Shown one piece after another: positions 1-8,886 of a stretch of 64,000 bases of DNA (positions within the stretch are counted from its first letter, which is position 1; every line of letters begins with the position of its first letter). The position numbers were made by a program, and so were the translations under genes. The stretch is from Qipengyuania vulgaris (GTDB taxonomy: Bacteria; Pseudomonadota; Alphaproteobacteria; Sphingomonadales; Sphingomonadaceae). The notes below the pieces were generated by a model. It was not told the origin of the DNA and searched no databases. It saw only the letters and a list, made by a program, of their open reading frames with translations. The stretch spans positions 868,001 to 932,000 of the forward strand of contig CCSI01000001.1 of assembly GCA_000756795.1 (NCBI GenBank). The letters are read 5' to 3'.

Positions 1-1728
1 CTGTTCGAAGGCGACCCCGCGATTGGCGCTGCCGCGGTTGTCGAGCGCGAACCAGATGTAGCCCTTGTCGACGATCGCCTGACGCAGCGCGCCGTTCCAG
101 CCCTTGTTGACGATCTGCGGACCCGGCCCGCTGTAGTGGTAGTAGTATACCGGGTACTTCTTGCCTGGCTCCATTTTGGGCGTGACCATCTCCCAATAGA
201 GCGGCGTGCCGTCCTCGGCCGGAATAGTGCCATATTGCGTCGGGCGATGGCTGGCGAGGAAGGGCGCGTAGGGATGGTCTGCATCCAGCGCATTCTCCTC
301 GATCCACGCGAGCCGCTTCCCGGTCGCATCGGCGATGTAGCTTTGCGGCGGCGTATCGTCGTTCGAGCGGCTGATGAGCAGCGTCTGGCCCTTGCCGTCC
401 ATGCTGGCCGAGTAAGTATAGCCAAGCTCGGTCAAGCGCGTGATTTTGCCGGGATTGGCAAGGTCCACCGAGTAGACATGCTGTTCGAGCACACTGTCCT
501 TTGTGCCGGTAAAGAACACGCGGCCCGCCTGCTGGTCTACACCGACCAGCTTGGTGACGACCCACTCGCCGCTGGTCAGCCGAGTCCAACCTGTCTTGCC
601 CGCCTCATCAAGCAGGTAGAGGTGACCAAATCCATCACGCTCTGACCACCAGATGAGATTGCCGTTATCCAGCCACTTGTAGTCGCTGCCGAGGTTGATC
701 CAGTAATCCTCGACCGCCGCGTTCTCGGTGAAGAATACCTGGTTTTCGCCCGTTGCGGGATCGACGCGCAAGATGTCCATCACCGTCTGCTCGCGGTTCT
801 GGCGGGTGACGTAGAGGTCCTTGCCCGCCCAGTCGACGCGGGCGAGGTAGATGTCTGGATTATCGCCGAGGTTCACCTTCACGCGGTTCTGGCCATCCGG
901 GTCCATCACATAGAGTTCGACCACGGCATTATCGCTGCCCGCCACCGGATAGCGCTGGTCGAAAACCTTGGTCCCGGTCGCCCCGATCGCCGCGCGAGTG
1001 ACAATGCCGACGCCGCTTTCATCGAAGCGTTCGACGGCGATGCGGTTCTCGTCCGGGCTCCACCAATAGCCGTCGATGCGCGCCATTTCCTCCTGCGCGA
1101 CGAATTCGGCCTCGCCCCAGCGGATGTCTGCACCTTCCTTCGGCGTGATCGGCGCCGCCTTGCCCATGACCTCGCCGACCCACAGCTGGCGGTCGCGCAC
1201 GAAGCTGATGTAATTGCCGTGCGGGCTCAGCGCTGGGTTGAGCTCGCTTTCCTCGGTATCGGTGACCTGCACCACCTGCCCGTCGAGGCTGGCGAGGTAG
1301 AGGTCGCCGTCTAGCGGCACGAGGATGGCCTTGCCGTTCGAGGTCCACTCGTAACTGATGATGCCGGATAGATTGCCGACGCGCGCACGTTCGCGCTGCA
1401 TCTTTTCGTCTTCGGACAATTCGCGGCCCGAGCCAACCTTCTCGCTGTCGACCAGCATCGACCATTCACCCGTCTCGCGGTCGAAGGCCCAGAGGTCGTA
1501 GCGCGCAAGGTCGTCCTCGCGATTGCGGAGGACGGTGAGATAACGGCCATCGGGCGAAAGCTTGGCCTGCCGCGGGCTCGGCCCGTCGAGGCTGGGAGAG
1601 GCGAAGACCCGCTCGAAAGTGAGGTCCATGGCGGCTTTCTCCTGCGATGTGGCGTGGTGGTCGGCAAGAGCCGGAACGGTAAGGCACGTGCCCAATGCGA
1701 GGGCGACGGCGAGGTTGAGCGACTTCAT
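1..1728 (-). CDS. Dipeptidyl peptidase IV (S9B family serine peptidase), C-terminus beyond window
   Basis: This encodes a secreted or periplasmic prolyl dipeptidyl peptidase that would remove X-Pro dipeptides from peptide N-termini. The first 576 codons are in the window and the catalytic C-terminus lies off the left edge. The start MKSLNLAVALALG begins a signal peptide that probably ends near PALAD. A long beta-propeller region follows with repeated WSPD-like blades (IDGYWWSPDEN). The visible end enters the alpha/beta-hydrolase domain with YYYHYSGPGPQ and DNRGSANRG, both typical of S9B enzymes. The nucleophile GxSxGG motif is not visible. A good ribosome site (GGGAGAGA) sits just before the ATG. 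It is monocistronic here, with a long upstream region. Confidence 0.88.
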   Translation of the reverse strand, partial: MKSLNLAVALALGTCLTVPALADHHATSQEKAAMDLTFERVFASPSLDGPSPRQAKLSPDGRYLTVLRNREDDLARYDLWAFDRETGEWSMLVDSEKVGSGRELSEDEKMQRERARVGNLSGIISYEWTSNGKAILVPLDGDLYLASLDGQVVQVTDTEESELNPALSPHGNYISFVRDRQLWVGEVMGKAAPITPKEGADIRWGEAEFVAQEEMARIDGYWWSPDENRIAVERFDESGVGIVTRAAIGATGTKVFDQRYPVAGSDNAVVELYVMDPDGQNRVKVNLGDNPDIYLARVDWAGKDLYVTRQNREQTVMDILRVDPATGENQVFFTENAAVEDYWINLGSDYKWLDNGNLIWWSERDGFGHLYLLDEAGKTGWTRLTSGEWVVTKLVGVDQQAGRVFFTGTKDSVLEQHVYSVDLANPGKITRLTELGYTYSASMDGKGQTLLISRSNDDTPPQSYIADATGKRLAWIEENALDADHPYAPFLASHRPTQYGTIPAEDGTPLYWEMVTPKMEPGKKYPVYYYHYSGPGPQIVNKGWNGALRQAIVDKGYIWFALDNRGSANRGVAFEQ

Positions 1729-1813
1729 GTTCTCTCCCGGAATCAATCGCCAAGCGTCCTCGCAAGGGCGCGAGACGAAAGCAAGCGCCACCGGCGCAGC
1801 ACAGGTTTTTATG

Positions 1814-1854
1814 CTTAAATTCGAGTTAAGCGCGTCTCCTTAAATTCTCTTAAG
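1814..1854. promoter_or_regulatory. Pair of AT-rich near-palindromic repeats (possible operator)
   Basis: Two similar elements, CTTAAATTCGAGTTAAG and CTTAAATTCTCTTAAG, start 25 bp apart in an AT-rich pocket upstream of the peptidase gene. Each is an inverted repeat built on CTTAA...TTAAG. Spacing of about two and a half helical turns and a position in a divergent regulatory region suggest a repressor or activator site. No known regulator consensus was recognised, so the function is inferred. Confidence 0.35.
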
Positions 1855-1864
1855 GTGGCGCTGT

Positions 1865-1999
1865 CAGAACATGGCTTGTCACCGGGCAGCCACTCCGGCT
1901 CACAGGCTCCCGGTGTCATCAAGACCGGGCCAATTTCGGCTCATCATGATCCCCACGTGACAAGGGCGGCTTCTTCAGGGAAGCCGCCCTTATTTCTTT
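1865..1999 (+). ncRNA. Candidate structured small RNA ending at a rho-independent terminator
   Basis: This gene-free segment can fold as a small RNA. An 11-bp stem with one bulged base pairs CACCGGGCAGCC (from about 1879) with GGCTCCCGGTG. Further down, a perfect 12-bp hairpin is followed by TTATTTCTTT on the plus strand. The peptidase gene to the left is transcribed the other way, so this plus-strand terminator has no protein-coding gene to serve. The 5' end is a guess placed just after the AT-rich repeats. I do not recognise a known sRNA family. Confidence 0.35.
1962..1999 (+). terminator. Rho-independent terminator (unit 1 of a tandem pair)
   Basis: AAGGGCGGCTTC and GAAGCCGCCCTT form a perfect 12-bp stem around a six-base loop (TTCAGG). 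A T-rich tail, TTATTTCTTT, follows on the plus strand. No plus-strand protein gene precedes it, which is the main reason to suspect an upstream non-coding transcript. Confidence 0.65.
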
Positions 2000-2057
2000 C
2001 GCGATCCTAGGGGCGACTTCTTCAGGGAGGCCGCCCTTATTTCTTTCGCGCTCCTAG
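1964..2057 (+). repeat. Tandem duplication of a 47-bp terminator unit
   Basis: Two head-to-tail units, 1964-2010 and 2011-2057, are identical at 44 of 47 positions. Each contains the GC-rich hairpin, the TTATTTCTTTCGCG tail and a CCTAG end. The second unit has one stem mismatch and one wobble pair, so it is a weaker terminator. A third, more diverged hairpin follows directly. Confidence 0.85.
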
Positions 2058-2058
2058 G

Positions 2059-2093
2059 GGGCGGCAGTCCGAGTGGCGGCCGCCCTCCTTTTT
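2059..2093 (+). terminator. Third hairpin of the cluster with plus-strand T-run
   Basis: GGGCGGC pairs with GCCGCCC around a 13-base loop, and a TTTTT run lies a few bases further on. It looks like a degenerate third member of the upstream duplicated array and would stop plus-strand transcription entering rplS antisense. Confidence 0.5.
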
Positions 2094-2107
2094 ATTCCGC
2101 GCAAACG

Positions 2108-2135
2108 AAAAGGGCGGCCCGACCGGACCGCCCTT
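2108..2135 (-). terminator. Terminator of the trmD-rplS transcript
   Basis: Read on the minus strand just after the rplS stop, AAGGGCGG pairs with CCGCCCTT and is followed by TTCGTTT. The 18-base 3' part GGGCCGCCCTTTTCGTTT is identical to the 3' part of the rpsD terminator elsewhere in the window. Confidence 0.85.
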
Positions 2136-2156
2136 CCCTTGTCTCTGCTGAGAAGC

Positions 2157-2525
2157 TTACGCCTTGGGCGCGTTGTCGCGGCGTTCCGCGATACGCGCGC
2201 GCTTGCCGGTGCGGCCGCGCAGGTAGTAAAGCTTCGCACGACGCACGATACCGCGGCGGACCACGGTGATGCTGTCGACGATCGGCGAATACAGCGGGAA
2301 CACACGCTCCACGCCTTCACCGAACGAAAGCTTGCGGACGGTGAAGTTGCTGCCCATGCCGCGGTTCGAGCGGGCAATGACGACGCCTTCGAAATTCTGG
2401 ACACGCTCGCGGGTGCCTTCGACAACCTTCACGCCGACGCGGACGGTGTCGCCTGCGCGGAATTCGGGAATGTCCTTGCCGAGGTTTTTAATAGCTTCGG
2501 CTTCGAGCTGCTGGATCAGGTTCAT
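2157..2525 (-). CDS. rplS: 50S ribosomal protein L19
   Basis: This is a component of the large ribosomal subunit near the 30S-50S interface. The 122-residue protein starts [18 protein letters not shown] and carries the family core [25 protein letters not shown] split across residues of the N-terminal half, then [15 protein letters not shown] chose this ATG because it matches the usual L19 start, although the frame stays open further upstream. It lies 13 bp behind trmD, its usual partner, and is followed by a strong terminator, so it ends the operon. Confidence 0.97.
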   Translation of the reverse strand: MNLIQQLEAEAIKNLGKDIPEFRAGDTVRVGVKVVEGTRERVQNFEGVVIARSNRGMGSNFTVRKLSFGEGVERVFPLYSPIVDSITVVRRGIVRRAKLYYLRGRTGKRARIAERRDNAPKA

Positions 2526-2538
2526 CTGCCTGGTCTTC

Positions 2539-3264
2539 CTACTTCTTTTGCCGCGCATCAGAGGCAGACTGGTCCCGATCGCCACTGTAGCGATCCCAAA
2601 GGTCCGGCCTGCGTAACCGTGTGTCTTCCTCGCTCCTCGCCTTGCGCCAAGCAGCGATTTTCGCATGATCCCCCGATCGCAGCACTTCAGGGATCGTGCG
2701 CCCTTCCCATTCCTGAGGTCGGGTGTATTGCGGATATTCGATGAGCCCGTTCTCGTAGGACTCCTCGACTCCGCTATCGGGCGCGCCCATTACTCCGGGA
2801 AGCAGGCGAATGCAAGCGTCGAGTATGGCGATAGCCGCGGTCTCTCCGCCTGAGAGCACGATATCGGCAAGGCTGACCTGTTCGATCTCGGGGTAATGGT
2901 CGAAAATCCGCTCGTCGAAGCCCTCGAACCGCCCGCACAGGATGGCAACACCGGGGCCTGCCGCAATCTCGCGAATACGCGCCTGCGTGATGGGTTTCCC
3001 TCGAGGCGTCATGGCGAGGATTGGCCTGCCCTTGCCCACGCTCTCGATGGCCGGGCCGAGGATGTTTGCCTTGAGGACCATGCCCGCCCCACCGCCAGCA
3101 GGCGTATCATCGACCGTGCGATGCTTGTCCGTGGCAAAGTCGCGGATCTGGACGGTCTCGCACGACCAGTCGCCCCGCTCGAGCGCCTTGCCAGCGAGCG
3201 ACACGCCCAGCGGCCCGGGAAACATCTCCGGATAGAGAGTGAGGATGGTCGCGGCGAAGGTCAT
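2539..3264 (-). CDS. trmD: tRNA (guanine-N1-)-methyltransferase
   Basis: TrmD methylates G37 of tRNAs with a G36-G37 sequence using S-adenosylmethionine, which prevents +1 frameshifting. The 241-residue SPOUT-class protein shows the N-terminal [10 protein letters not shown], the knot region [13 protein letters not shown], and the SAM-binding [20 protein letters not shown]. Its start overlaps the stop of the upstream membrane gene by 4 bp (ATGA), so translation is probably coupled. rplS follows closely, as in most bacteria. The usual upstream neighbour rimM is separated from it here by three inserted genes. Confidence 0.97.
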   Translation of the reverse strand: MTFAATILTLYPEMFPGPLGVSLAGKALERGDWSCETVQIRDFATDKHRTVDDTPAGGGAGMVLKANILGPAIESVGKGRPILAMTPRGKPITQARIREIAAGPGVAILCGRFEGFDERIFDHYPEIEQVSLADIVLSGGETAAIAILDACIRLLPGVMGAPDSGVEESYENGLIEYPQYTRPQEWEGRTIPEVLRSGDHAKIAAWRKARSEEDTRLRRPDLWDRYSGDRDQSASDARQKK

Positions 3265-3581
3265 GATTCAGCGAAGCGATATGAGGCGAGAAAGAAGCTG
3301 ATGATGAAAGTAATTGCGAAGATGGGAAAGCCGTAAACAAGCATGGTCATCGGTCCCATATATTCGTCACTTCCTCCATTTGCGCGATGGATCGCAAAAT
3401 CGATCTGCTGGAAAATCCAGAAGTAGGCTAAGACAAAAATGACGGGCAAAAGGTTTGCGAGAACGAAGCGCAGGGCGGCAGGAACCCGCGTCGCGTTACG
3501 CTTTAGGACCTTGCCCCCAAAGAACGCGGCGGCAAGGCTAAGCAAAATTGGTGCGACAAGGAGAAGTATCCCATGGATCAT
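3261..3581 (-). CDS. Small integral membrane protein of unknown function
   Basis: The 106-residue protein has about three hydrophobic segments, near residues 3-22, 38-60 and 80-101. A short polar stretch containing [10 protein letters not shown] lies between the second and third. I do not recognise a family. It sits between the nitrilase gene and trmD with 4-bp ATGA overlaps at both ends, so it is probably co-translated with them. Nothing in the sequence gives a biochemical role. Confidence 0.75.
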   Translation of the reverse strand: MIHGILLLVAPILLSLAAAFFGGKVLKRNATRVPAALRFVLANLLPVIFVLAYFWIFQQIDFAIHRANGGSDEYMGPMTMLVYGFPIFAITFIISFFLASYRFAES

Positions 3582-4543
3582 TCTCCCGGTTTCCCACGCC
3601 AGGTAATTCCACTTTTCACCCCAGTGTCTACGGTCAGTGCGAACACATCGGGCCGTGAGTAGTGTCCATCAGTATCGAGGCTCGCCAATCCCTGACCAAT
3701 CTCACCCAAGTCGAGCTTCGCAAACAGCGTCTCCTCGCCCTCGCCTGCCTGTGCCACGATCCGCGCATCCGGAGCGATAATTATCGAGCCTCCACGGTTC
3801 AGCGCATCGCCCTCGATCGCTTCGATCAGTTCCTTCGCCGCAGCATCACCACCTGCACGCTCCAGCCCATCGAACAAATCGTCCTTCGCTTGAACCAATC
3901 CTGCGGCCAGCACGAAGCAGCGACCTTCCATCGCATAGTGCCGCGAGGCGAGTGCGTATTCCTCGCGCACGGTGGGCCATGCCGCCACGTGGACGCTCTC
4001 GCCGAGGTTGTGCATCGCCGCGCGCGCCAGCGGCATCCAGTGCTCCCAGCAGATGAGCGAGCTGACCTTGCTCCACTCCGCCTGGTGCACGCCCAGCGTC
4101 GAACCGTCGCCGCGCATCCAGATGAGGCGTTCGCCATGCGTGGGCACCAGCTTGCGGTGGTCGAGCACCGGCAGTCCGGGCCGGAACGTCATCTGGTTGT
4201 TGTAGAGGCTTGAGCGCACCCGCTCATGCGCACCGATGCTGATGACTGCACCGCTCTCGTCGGCCAATTCCTGCAGGGGCAGCAGCCGCTCGTCATTCGC
4301 CACCACCGCCTGTTCGAGCATGATGCGATGCAGCGCCTTGGTGCCCGGATGGTCCCACAGCGCCGCGCCGGGCGCCTCGTCGAGCCACAGCGGATAACCG
4401 CCGAGGAAGGTCTCTCCGAAAGCGACCAGCTTAGCCCCGCCCTCGACCGCCTCGCGCGCCAGGCGCACGGCCTTGTCTATCCCGTCGCCGATAGCGAGCG
4501 GAACCGGCGCGGCCTGGACAATTGCAACCTTGAGAGTGCTCAT
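3578..4543 (-). CDS. Nitrilase / carbon-nitrogen hydrolase
   Basis: This is a nitrilase-superfamily enzyme that probably hydrolyses a nitrile to an acid and ammonia. The 321 residues carry the Glu-Lys-Cys catalytic triad: E44 in AFGETFLGGYP, K131 in HRKLVPTHGER, and C165 in SLICWEHWMPLAR. The CWEHWMPL context favours a true nitrilase over an amidase, but the substrate cannot be read. The start at MSTLKVAIVQAAP fits the family N-terminus, and the longer upstream frame does not look like protein. It heads a tightly overlapping set with a membrane gene and trmD. Confidence 0.88.
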   Translation of the reverse strand: MSTLKVAIVQAAPVPLAIGDGIDKAVRLAREAVEGGAKLVAFGETFLGGYPLWLDEAPGAALWDHPGTKALHRIMLEQAVVANDERLLPLQELADESGAVISIGAHERVRSSLYNNQMTFRPGLPVLDHRKLVPTHGERLIWMRGDGSTLGVHQAEWSKVSSLICWEHWMPLARAAMHNLGESVHVAAWPTVREEYALASRHYAMEGRCFVLAAGLVQAKDDLFDGLERAGGDAAAKELIEAIEGDALNRGGSIIIAPDARIVAQAGEGEETLFAKLDLGEIGQGLASLDTDGHYSRPDVFALTVDTGVKSGITWRGKPGE

Positions 4544-4600
4544 GGCCCGAGCGGTTAGCGCGGCGGGCACCGCTTGGCTATCCCGCGCGTTCACCCCGGC

Positions 4601-5521
4601 ATGAGCAAACCAATCGACGATTGCATCATCATCGGCGCGGGGCCTGCCGGGCTGACGGCTGCCATCTACCTCGCCCGGTATCACCTCGACATCCGCCTGT
4701 TCGATTGCGGGACGAGCCGGGCAAGCTGGATCCCGACCAGCCACAACCATGCCGGCTTTCCCGATGGCATCAATGGCAATGAGCTGCTTGAAAGAATGCG
4801 CGAACAAGCGGCGAAATATGGGGCGCAGCGCGAGCCCAAGCGCGTCACCAACCTCACCAAGCCCGATGAATGCTTCACCGTAACCTGCGACGACGAGACT
4901 TATCGCGCACGCACGGTGCTACTGGCGACAGGTGTGGTGAACAACCGCCCCGAAGGCATCGAGGGCCAGCTTCACGACGAGGCGCTCTCACGCGGGCTGA
5001 TCCGCTATTGCCCGGTCTGCGACGGCTACGAGGTGACCGACAAGAAAGTCGCCGTCATCGGCACGGGCGACCACGGTACTGCAGAGGCGCAGTTCATCCG
5101 CACCTATACCGACGACATCACGCTGATCTCTCCGCATGGCGACCACGATTTGTCCGACACCTGCAGCAGGGCGCTGGACGATGCGGGTATCAAGCGCGTC
5201 GCGGGCCCTTGCGGCGGGTTCGCCATCGAGAACGGTCAGCTCGCATTCGATAATGCGGAAGGCAGGATGAGTTTCTATTCGATGTACCCGGCCCTCGGCT
5301 CGGTCATTCGCTCTGGGCTGGCGAAGAAATGCGGAGCTAAGGTTACCGACGACGACTGCATCGAGGTGAGCGACCATCTCGAGACAAGCGTGAACGGATT
5401 GTTTGCCGCGGGCGATGTCGTGGTCGGCCTCGACCAGATAAGCCACGCGATGGGTCAGGCGGGCGTTGCCTCGACCGCCATACGCAACCGGCTTGCCGAA
5501 AAGATGCCGCTCCGACGTTAG
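4601..5521 (+). CDS. Thioredoxin-reductase-like FAD/NAD(P)H oxidoreductase
   Basis: This two-dinucleotide-fold flavoprotein of 306 residues has an FAD motif GAGPAG at residues 12-17, an NAD(P) motif GTGDHG at 154-159, and a redox-active CPVC at 137-140 in the position of the TrxB CATC. The C-terminal FAD-binding GLFAAGDVV and MGQAGVAS motifs are present. CPVC and divergence elsewhere suggest a TrxB-like paralogue rather than the main thioredoxin reductase, so the electron acceptor is unknown. It is divergent from the nitrilase and convergent with rimM, whose stop overlaps its own. It therefore sits reversed inside the ffh-rplS gene set. Confidence 0.85.
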   Translation: MSKPIDDCIIIGAGPAGLTAAIYLARYHLDIRLFDCGTSRASWIPTSHNHAGFPDGINGNELLERMREQAAKYGAQREPKRVTNLTKPDECFTVTCDDETYRARTVLLATGVVNNRPEGIEGQLHDEALSRGLIRYCPVCDGYEVTDKKVAVIGTGDHGTAEAQFIRTYTDDITLISPHGDHDLSDTCSRALDDAGIKRVAGPCGGFAIENGQLAFDNAEGRMSFYSMYPALGSVIRSGLAKKCGAKVTDDDCIEVSDHLETSVNGLFAAGDVVVGLDQISHAMGQAGVASTAIRNRLAEKMPLRR

Positions 5522-6003
5522 TCGACGAAATCGGCGCTTACGATCAGTTTTTCCGCATCCCAGCCCGGAACGGCCTGTTCGGTCAGCGGGACCATGAACT
5601 TCTTGCCGTCGGGTTTTTCGATTTCGACGATGTCGGTCGCGCCGAAATTCTCGACCGCGCAGACTGTGCCGACCTCGTCCCCGTTATCGGTGACGACGGT
5701 AAGGCCCAGCAGGTCGGAATGGTAGAATTCGCCCTCTTCCAGCGCGGGCAAGGCTTCGCGCGAAACGGTGAGGACGGTGCCGCGCAGTTTCTCGGCGGCG
5801 GTGCGGTCGGCGACTTCGGCGAAACGCGCGATGGCGCCGCCCTTGTTGTCGCTGCGGACCTTGGAGAGGGTCAATTTGCCCTCATTGAAGCTCTTGTGCG
5901 GCTTCAGGGCGTCGAACCCCTCGCCAAACAGCTTCAGGCGGACTTCGCCCGTCACGCCATGTGCACCGGTGACGGCGGCCAGCGTGACGGACTTGTCCTG
6001 CAT
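5518..6003 (-). CDS. rimM: 16S rRNA processing protein RimM
   Basis: RimM binds ribosomal protein S19 and helps mature the head of the 30S subunit. The 161-residue product shows the N-terminal [16 protein letters not shown] signature, a beta-barrel RimM domain, and the PRC-barrel region with [13 protein letters not shown] and [16 protein letters not shown]. It is 8 bp downstream of rpsP, as expected for the canonical operon. Its 3' end overlaps the convergent oxidoreductase gene by a few bases. Confidence 0.95.
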   Translation of the reverse strand: MQDKSVTLAAVTGAHGVTGEVRLKLFGEGFDALKPHKSFNEGKLTLSKVRSDNKGGAIARFAEVADRTAAEKLRGTVLTVSREALPALEEGEFYHSDLLGLTVVTDNGDEVGTVCAVENFGATDIVEIEKPDGKKFMVPLTEQAVPGWDAEKLIVSADFVD

Positions 6004-6011
6004 GGGAGAGA

Positions 6012-6485
6012 TTACTCGCCCTTGTCTTCGGTAGCTTCTTCAGCTGCAGCTTCCTCGGCGGGAGCTTCTTCTGCTGCAGCTTCTTCAGCCGGAGCTTCGG
6101 CAGCAGCCTTGGCTTCTTCTTCGGCAGCCTTGGCAGCTTCAGCGGCTTCGGCCTCCTTGGCAGCCTTTTCTTCAGCGCGTTCCTTGGCGGCTTCGCCCGG
6201 CTCACCCTTCTTGGGGTTGTTCTTCGGCGCGCGCTCGAGGATGCCGGCGGCATCGAGGAAGCGGTGGACGCGGTCCGACGGGGTCGCGCCGACCGAAAGC
6301 CAGTGACGTGCACGGTCTTCGTCGAGCTTCACGCGCTCGCCCGAATCCTTCGGCAGCATCGGGTTGTAGGTCCCGATCTGCTCGAGGTACTTGCCGTCAC
6401 GCGGGCTGCGCGAGTCCGACACGACGATGCGGTAGTAAGGACGCTTCTTCGCGCCACCGCGCGACAGACGAATTGCAACTGCCAT
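6012..6485 (-). CDS. rpsP: 30S ribosomal protein S16 with long Ala/Glu-rich tail
   Basis: This is a small-subunit protein needed for 30S assembly. The first 80 or so residues are a normal S16 ([19 protein letters not shown], then IGTYNPM). From about residue 100 to 157 the chain is an Ala/Glu/Lys-rich tail with repeats such as [10 protein letters not shown], predicted helical or disordered. Typical S16 proteins are about 80-90 residues. Extended tails occur in alphaproteobacteria, but this one is long and repeat-rich. It is co-transcribed between ffh and rimM. Confidence 0.96.
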   Translation of the reverse strand: MAVAIRLSRGGAKKRPYYRIVVSDSRSPRDGKYLEQIGTYNPMLPKDSGERVKLDEDRARHWLSVGATPSDRVHRFLDAAGILERAPKNNPKKGEPGEAAKERAEEKAAKEAEAAEAAKAAEEEAKAAAEAPAEEAAAEEAPAEEAAAEEATEDKGE

Positions 6486-6524
6486 TTTACTTCACCTTTC
6501 GAATGTAAATATCGGTAATTCAGA

Positions 6525-8024
<1,500 letters not shown>

Positions 8025-8068
8025 GTGTGTTCTACTCCTTGCCGAACCTCGAAAGGCCCGAAAACGCG

Positions 8069-8102
8069 AAAAACGCCGGCGGACGAGAACTCGTCGGCCA
8101 GC
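8069..8102 (-). terminator. Probable terminator downstream of tRNA-Ala
   Basis: On the minus strand, GCTGGCCGACGAG can pair with CTCGTCCGCCGGC (two weak positions), followed directly by GTTTTTCG. It lies between the tRNA gene and ffh and would separate the two transcripts. Confidence 0.6.
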
Positions 8103-8201
8103 GTGGGGTCAGACCCCTATGAAACCCAAACTTGTGCCCGGGTGTGGTGGAAGCAAGCCGCAGCCGTCGCCACGGCCTGCTACCATCAAATCCGGTGAAA
8201 A

Positions 8202-8277
<76 letters not shown>

Positions 8278-8333
8278 GTGCCATTTTCGATACAGCGCAT
8301 CCTGGGATGGTGCGCTGCCCTTGCGGGAGGCGC

Positions 8334-8362
8334 CCAATATAAGGGGTCCTCCCGCAATGCAA
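8334..8362 (-). promoter_or_regulatory. Probable sigma-70 promoter of tRNA-Ala
   Basis: On the minus strand, a TTGCAT -35-like box and a TATTGG -10-like box are separated by 17 bp, about 57 bp upstream of the mature tRNA 5' end. The leader between them and the tRNA holds a GC-rich hairpin (CAGCGCA/TGCGCTG) that would be removed on 5' processing. Confidence 0.45.
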
Positions 8363-8380
8363 CAGCTATTTTAAGCTAAA

Positions 8381-8722
8381 TCAGCTTTCGTCCGCGTCGT
8401 CGTCGTCGCCCTTGGACTTCGTCTCGACGCCGAGGTCGTCGTCGCCGCCAAGGTCGACTTCATTGTCGGGCGAATCGTCATCTTCGTCGATGTCGATATC
8501 GAGATCGTCATCGTCGTCACCGCCGAGGTCGCTGTCGGCCTCGCCCTTCTTGTCCTTCTTCTCTTCCTCGGCGAGGATGGGCTGCTTGGACTTGAGCACG
8601 GGCTCGGGCGTCCACTCTTCACCGCATTCGATGCAGGTGACGGGATCTTCCTTGTTCAGATCGTAGAAGCGGGTGCCGCAGTTAGGGCAGGTGCGCTTGG
8701 TGCCCCATTCAGGTTTGACCAT
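8381..8722 (-). CDS. FYDLN acid-domain zinc-ribbon protein (TIGR02300 family)
   Basis: The 113-residue protein is of unknown function and is conserved in alphaproteobacteria. Its N-terminus has CPNCGTRFYDLNKEDPVTC, giving the family its name, and CIECGEEW, together a likely zinc ribbon with two CxxC pairs. The C-terminal half is highly acidic, with Asp-rich runs (DDDDDLDIDIDEDDD), and probably unstructured. It is divergent from aroA and upstream of the tRNA gene. A nucleic-acid-associated role is only inferred from the zinc ribbon. Confidence 0.9.
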   Translation of the reverse strand: MVKPEWGTKRTCPNCGTRFYDLNKEDPVTCIECGEEWTPEPVLKSKQPILAEEEKKDKKGEADSDLGGDDDDDLDIDIDEDDDSPDNEVDLGGDDDLGVETKSKGDDDDADES

Positions 8723-8886
8723 GTGTAATCCTTGGATGCTGGCCCCACCGGACGGGCGAGGCTGGAATTCTCGAGTAAAGATGGACTCCATCGCCCTAAA
8801 GTAAAGGGGCAGGAATCGATAGCGCGCGCGCCTTGCCAGAGTGGGTGGGCGCTGTCAAAGCGCAGGCCATATATGGATACGCTTTC

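Noticed and set aside
1964-2093. Possible CRISPR array or insertion-sequence end
   Set aside because: There are only two full units placed head to tail with no spacers, no cas genes and no transposase. The units are terminators.
3261-5521. Mobile-element origin of the oxidoreductase, nitrilase and membrane genes
   Set aside because: No transposase, integrase, terminal repeats or base-composition shift is visible at the edges.
8381-8560. Asp-codon repeats in the FYDLN gene as a DNA repeat element
   Set aside because: They are explained by the acidic low-complexity C-terminus of the protein. The units are irregular.
8833-8886. Upstream TTG start for aroA
   Set aside because: The 18 added residues match no EPSP synthase N-terminus, and the GTG start gives the standard VTSHRF... 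beginning.
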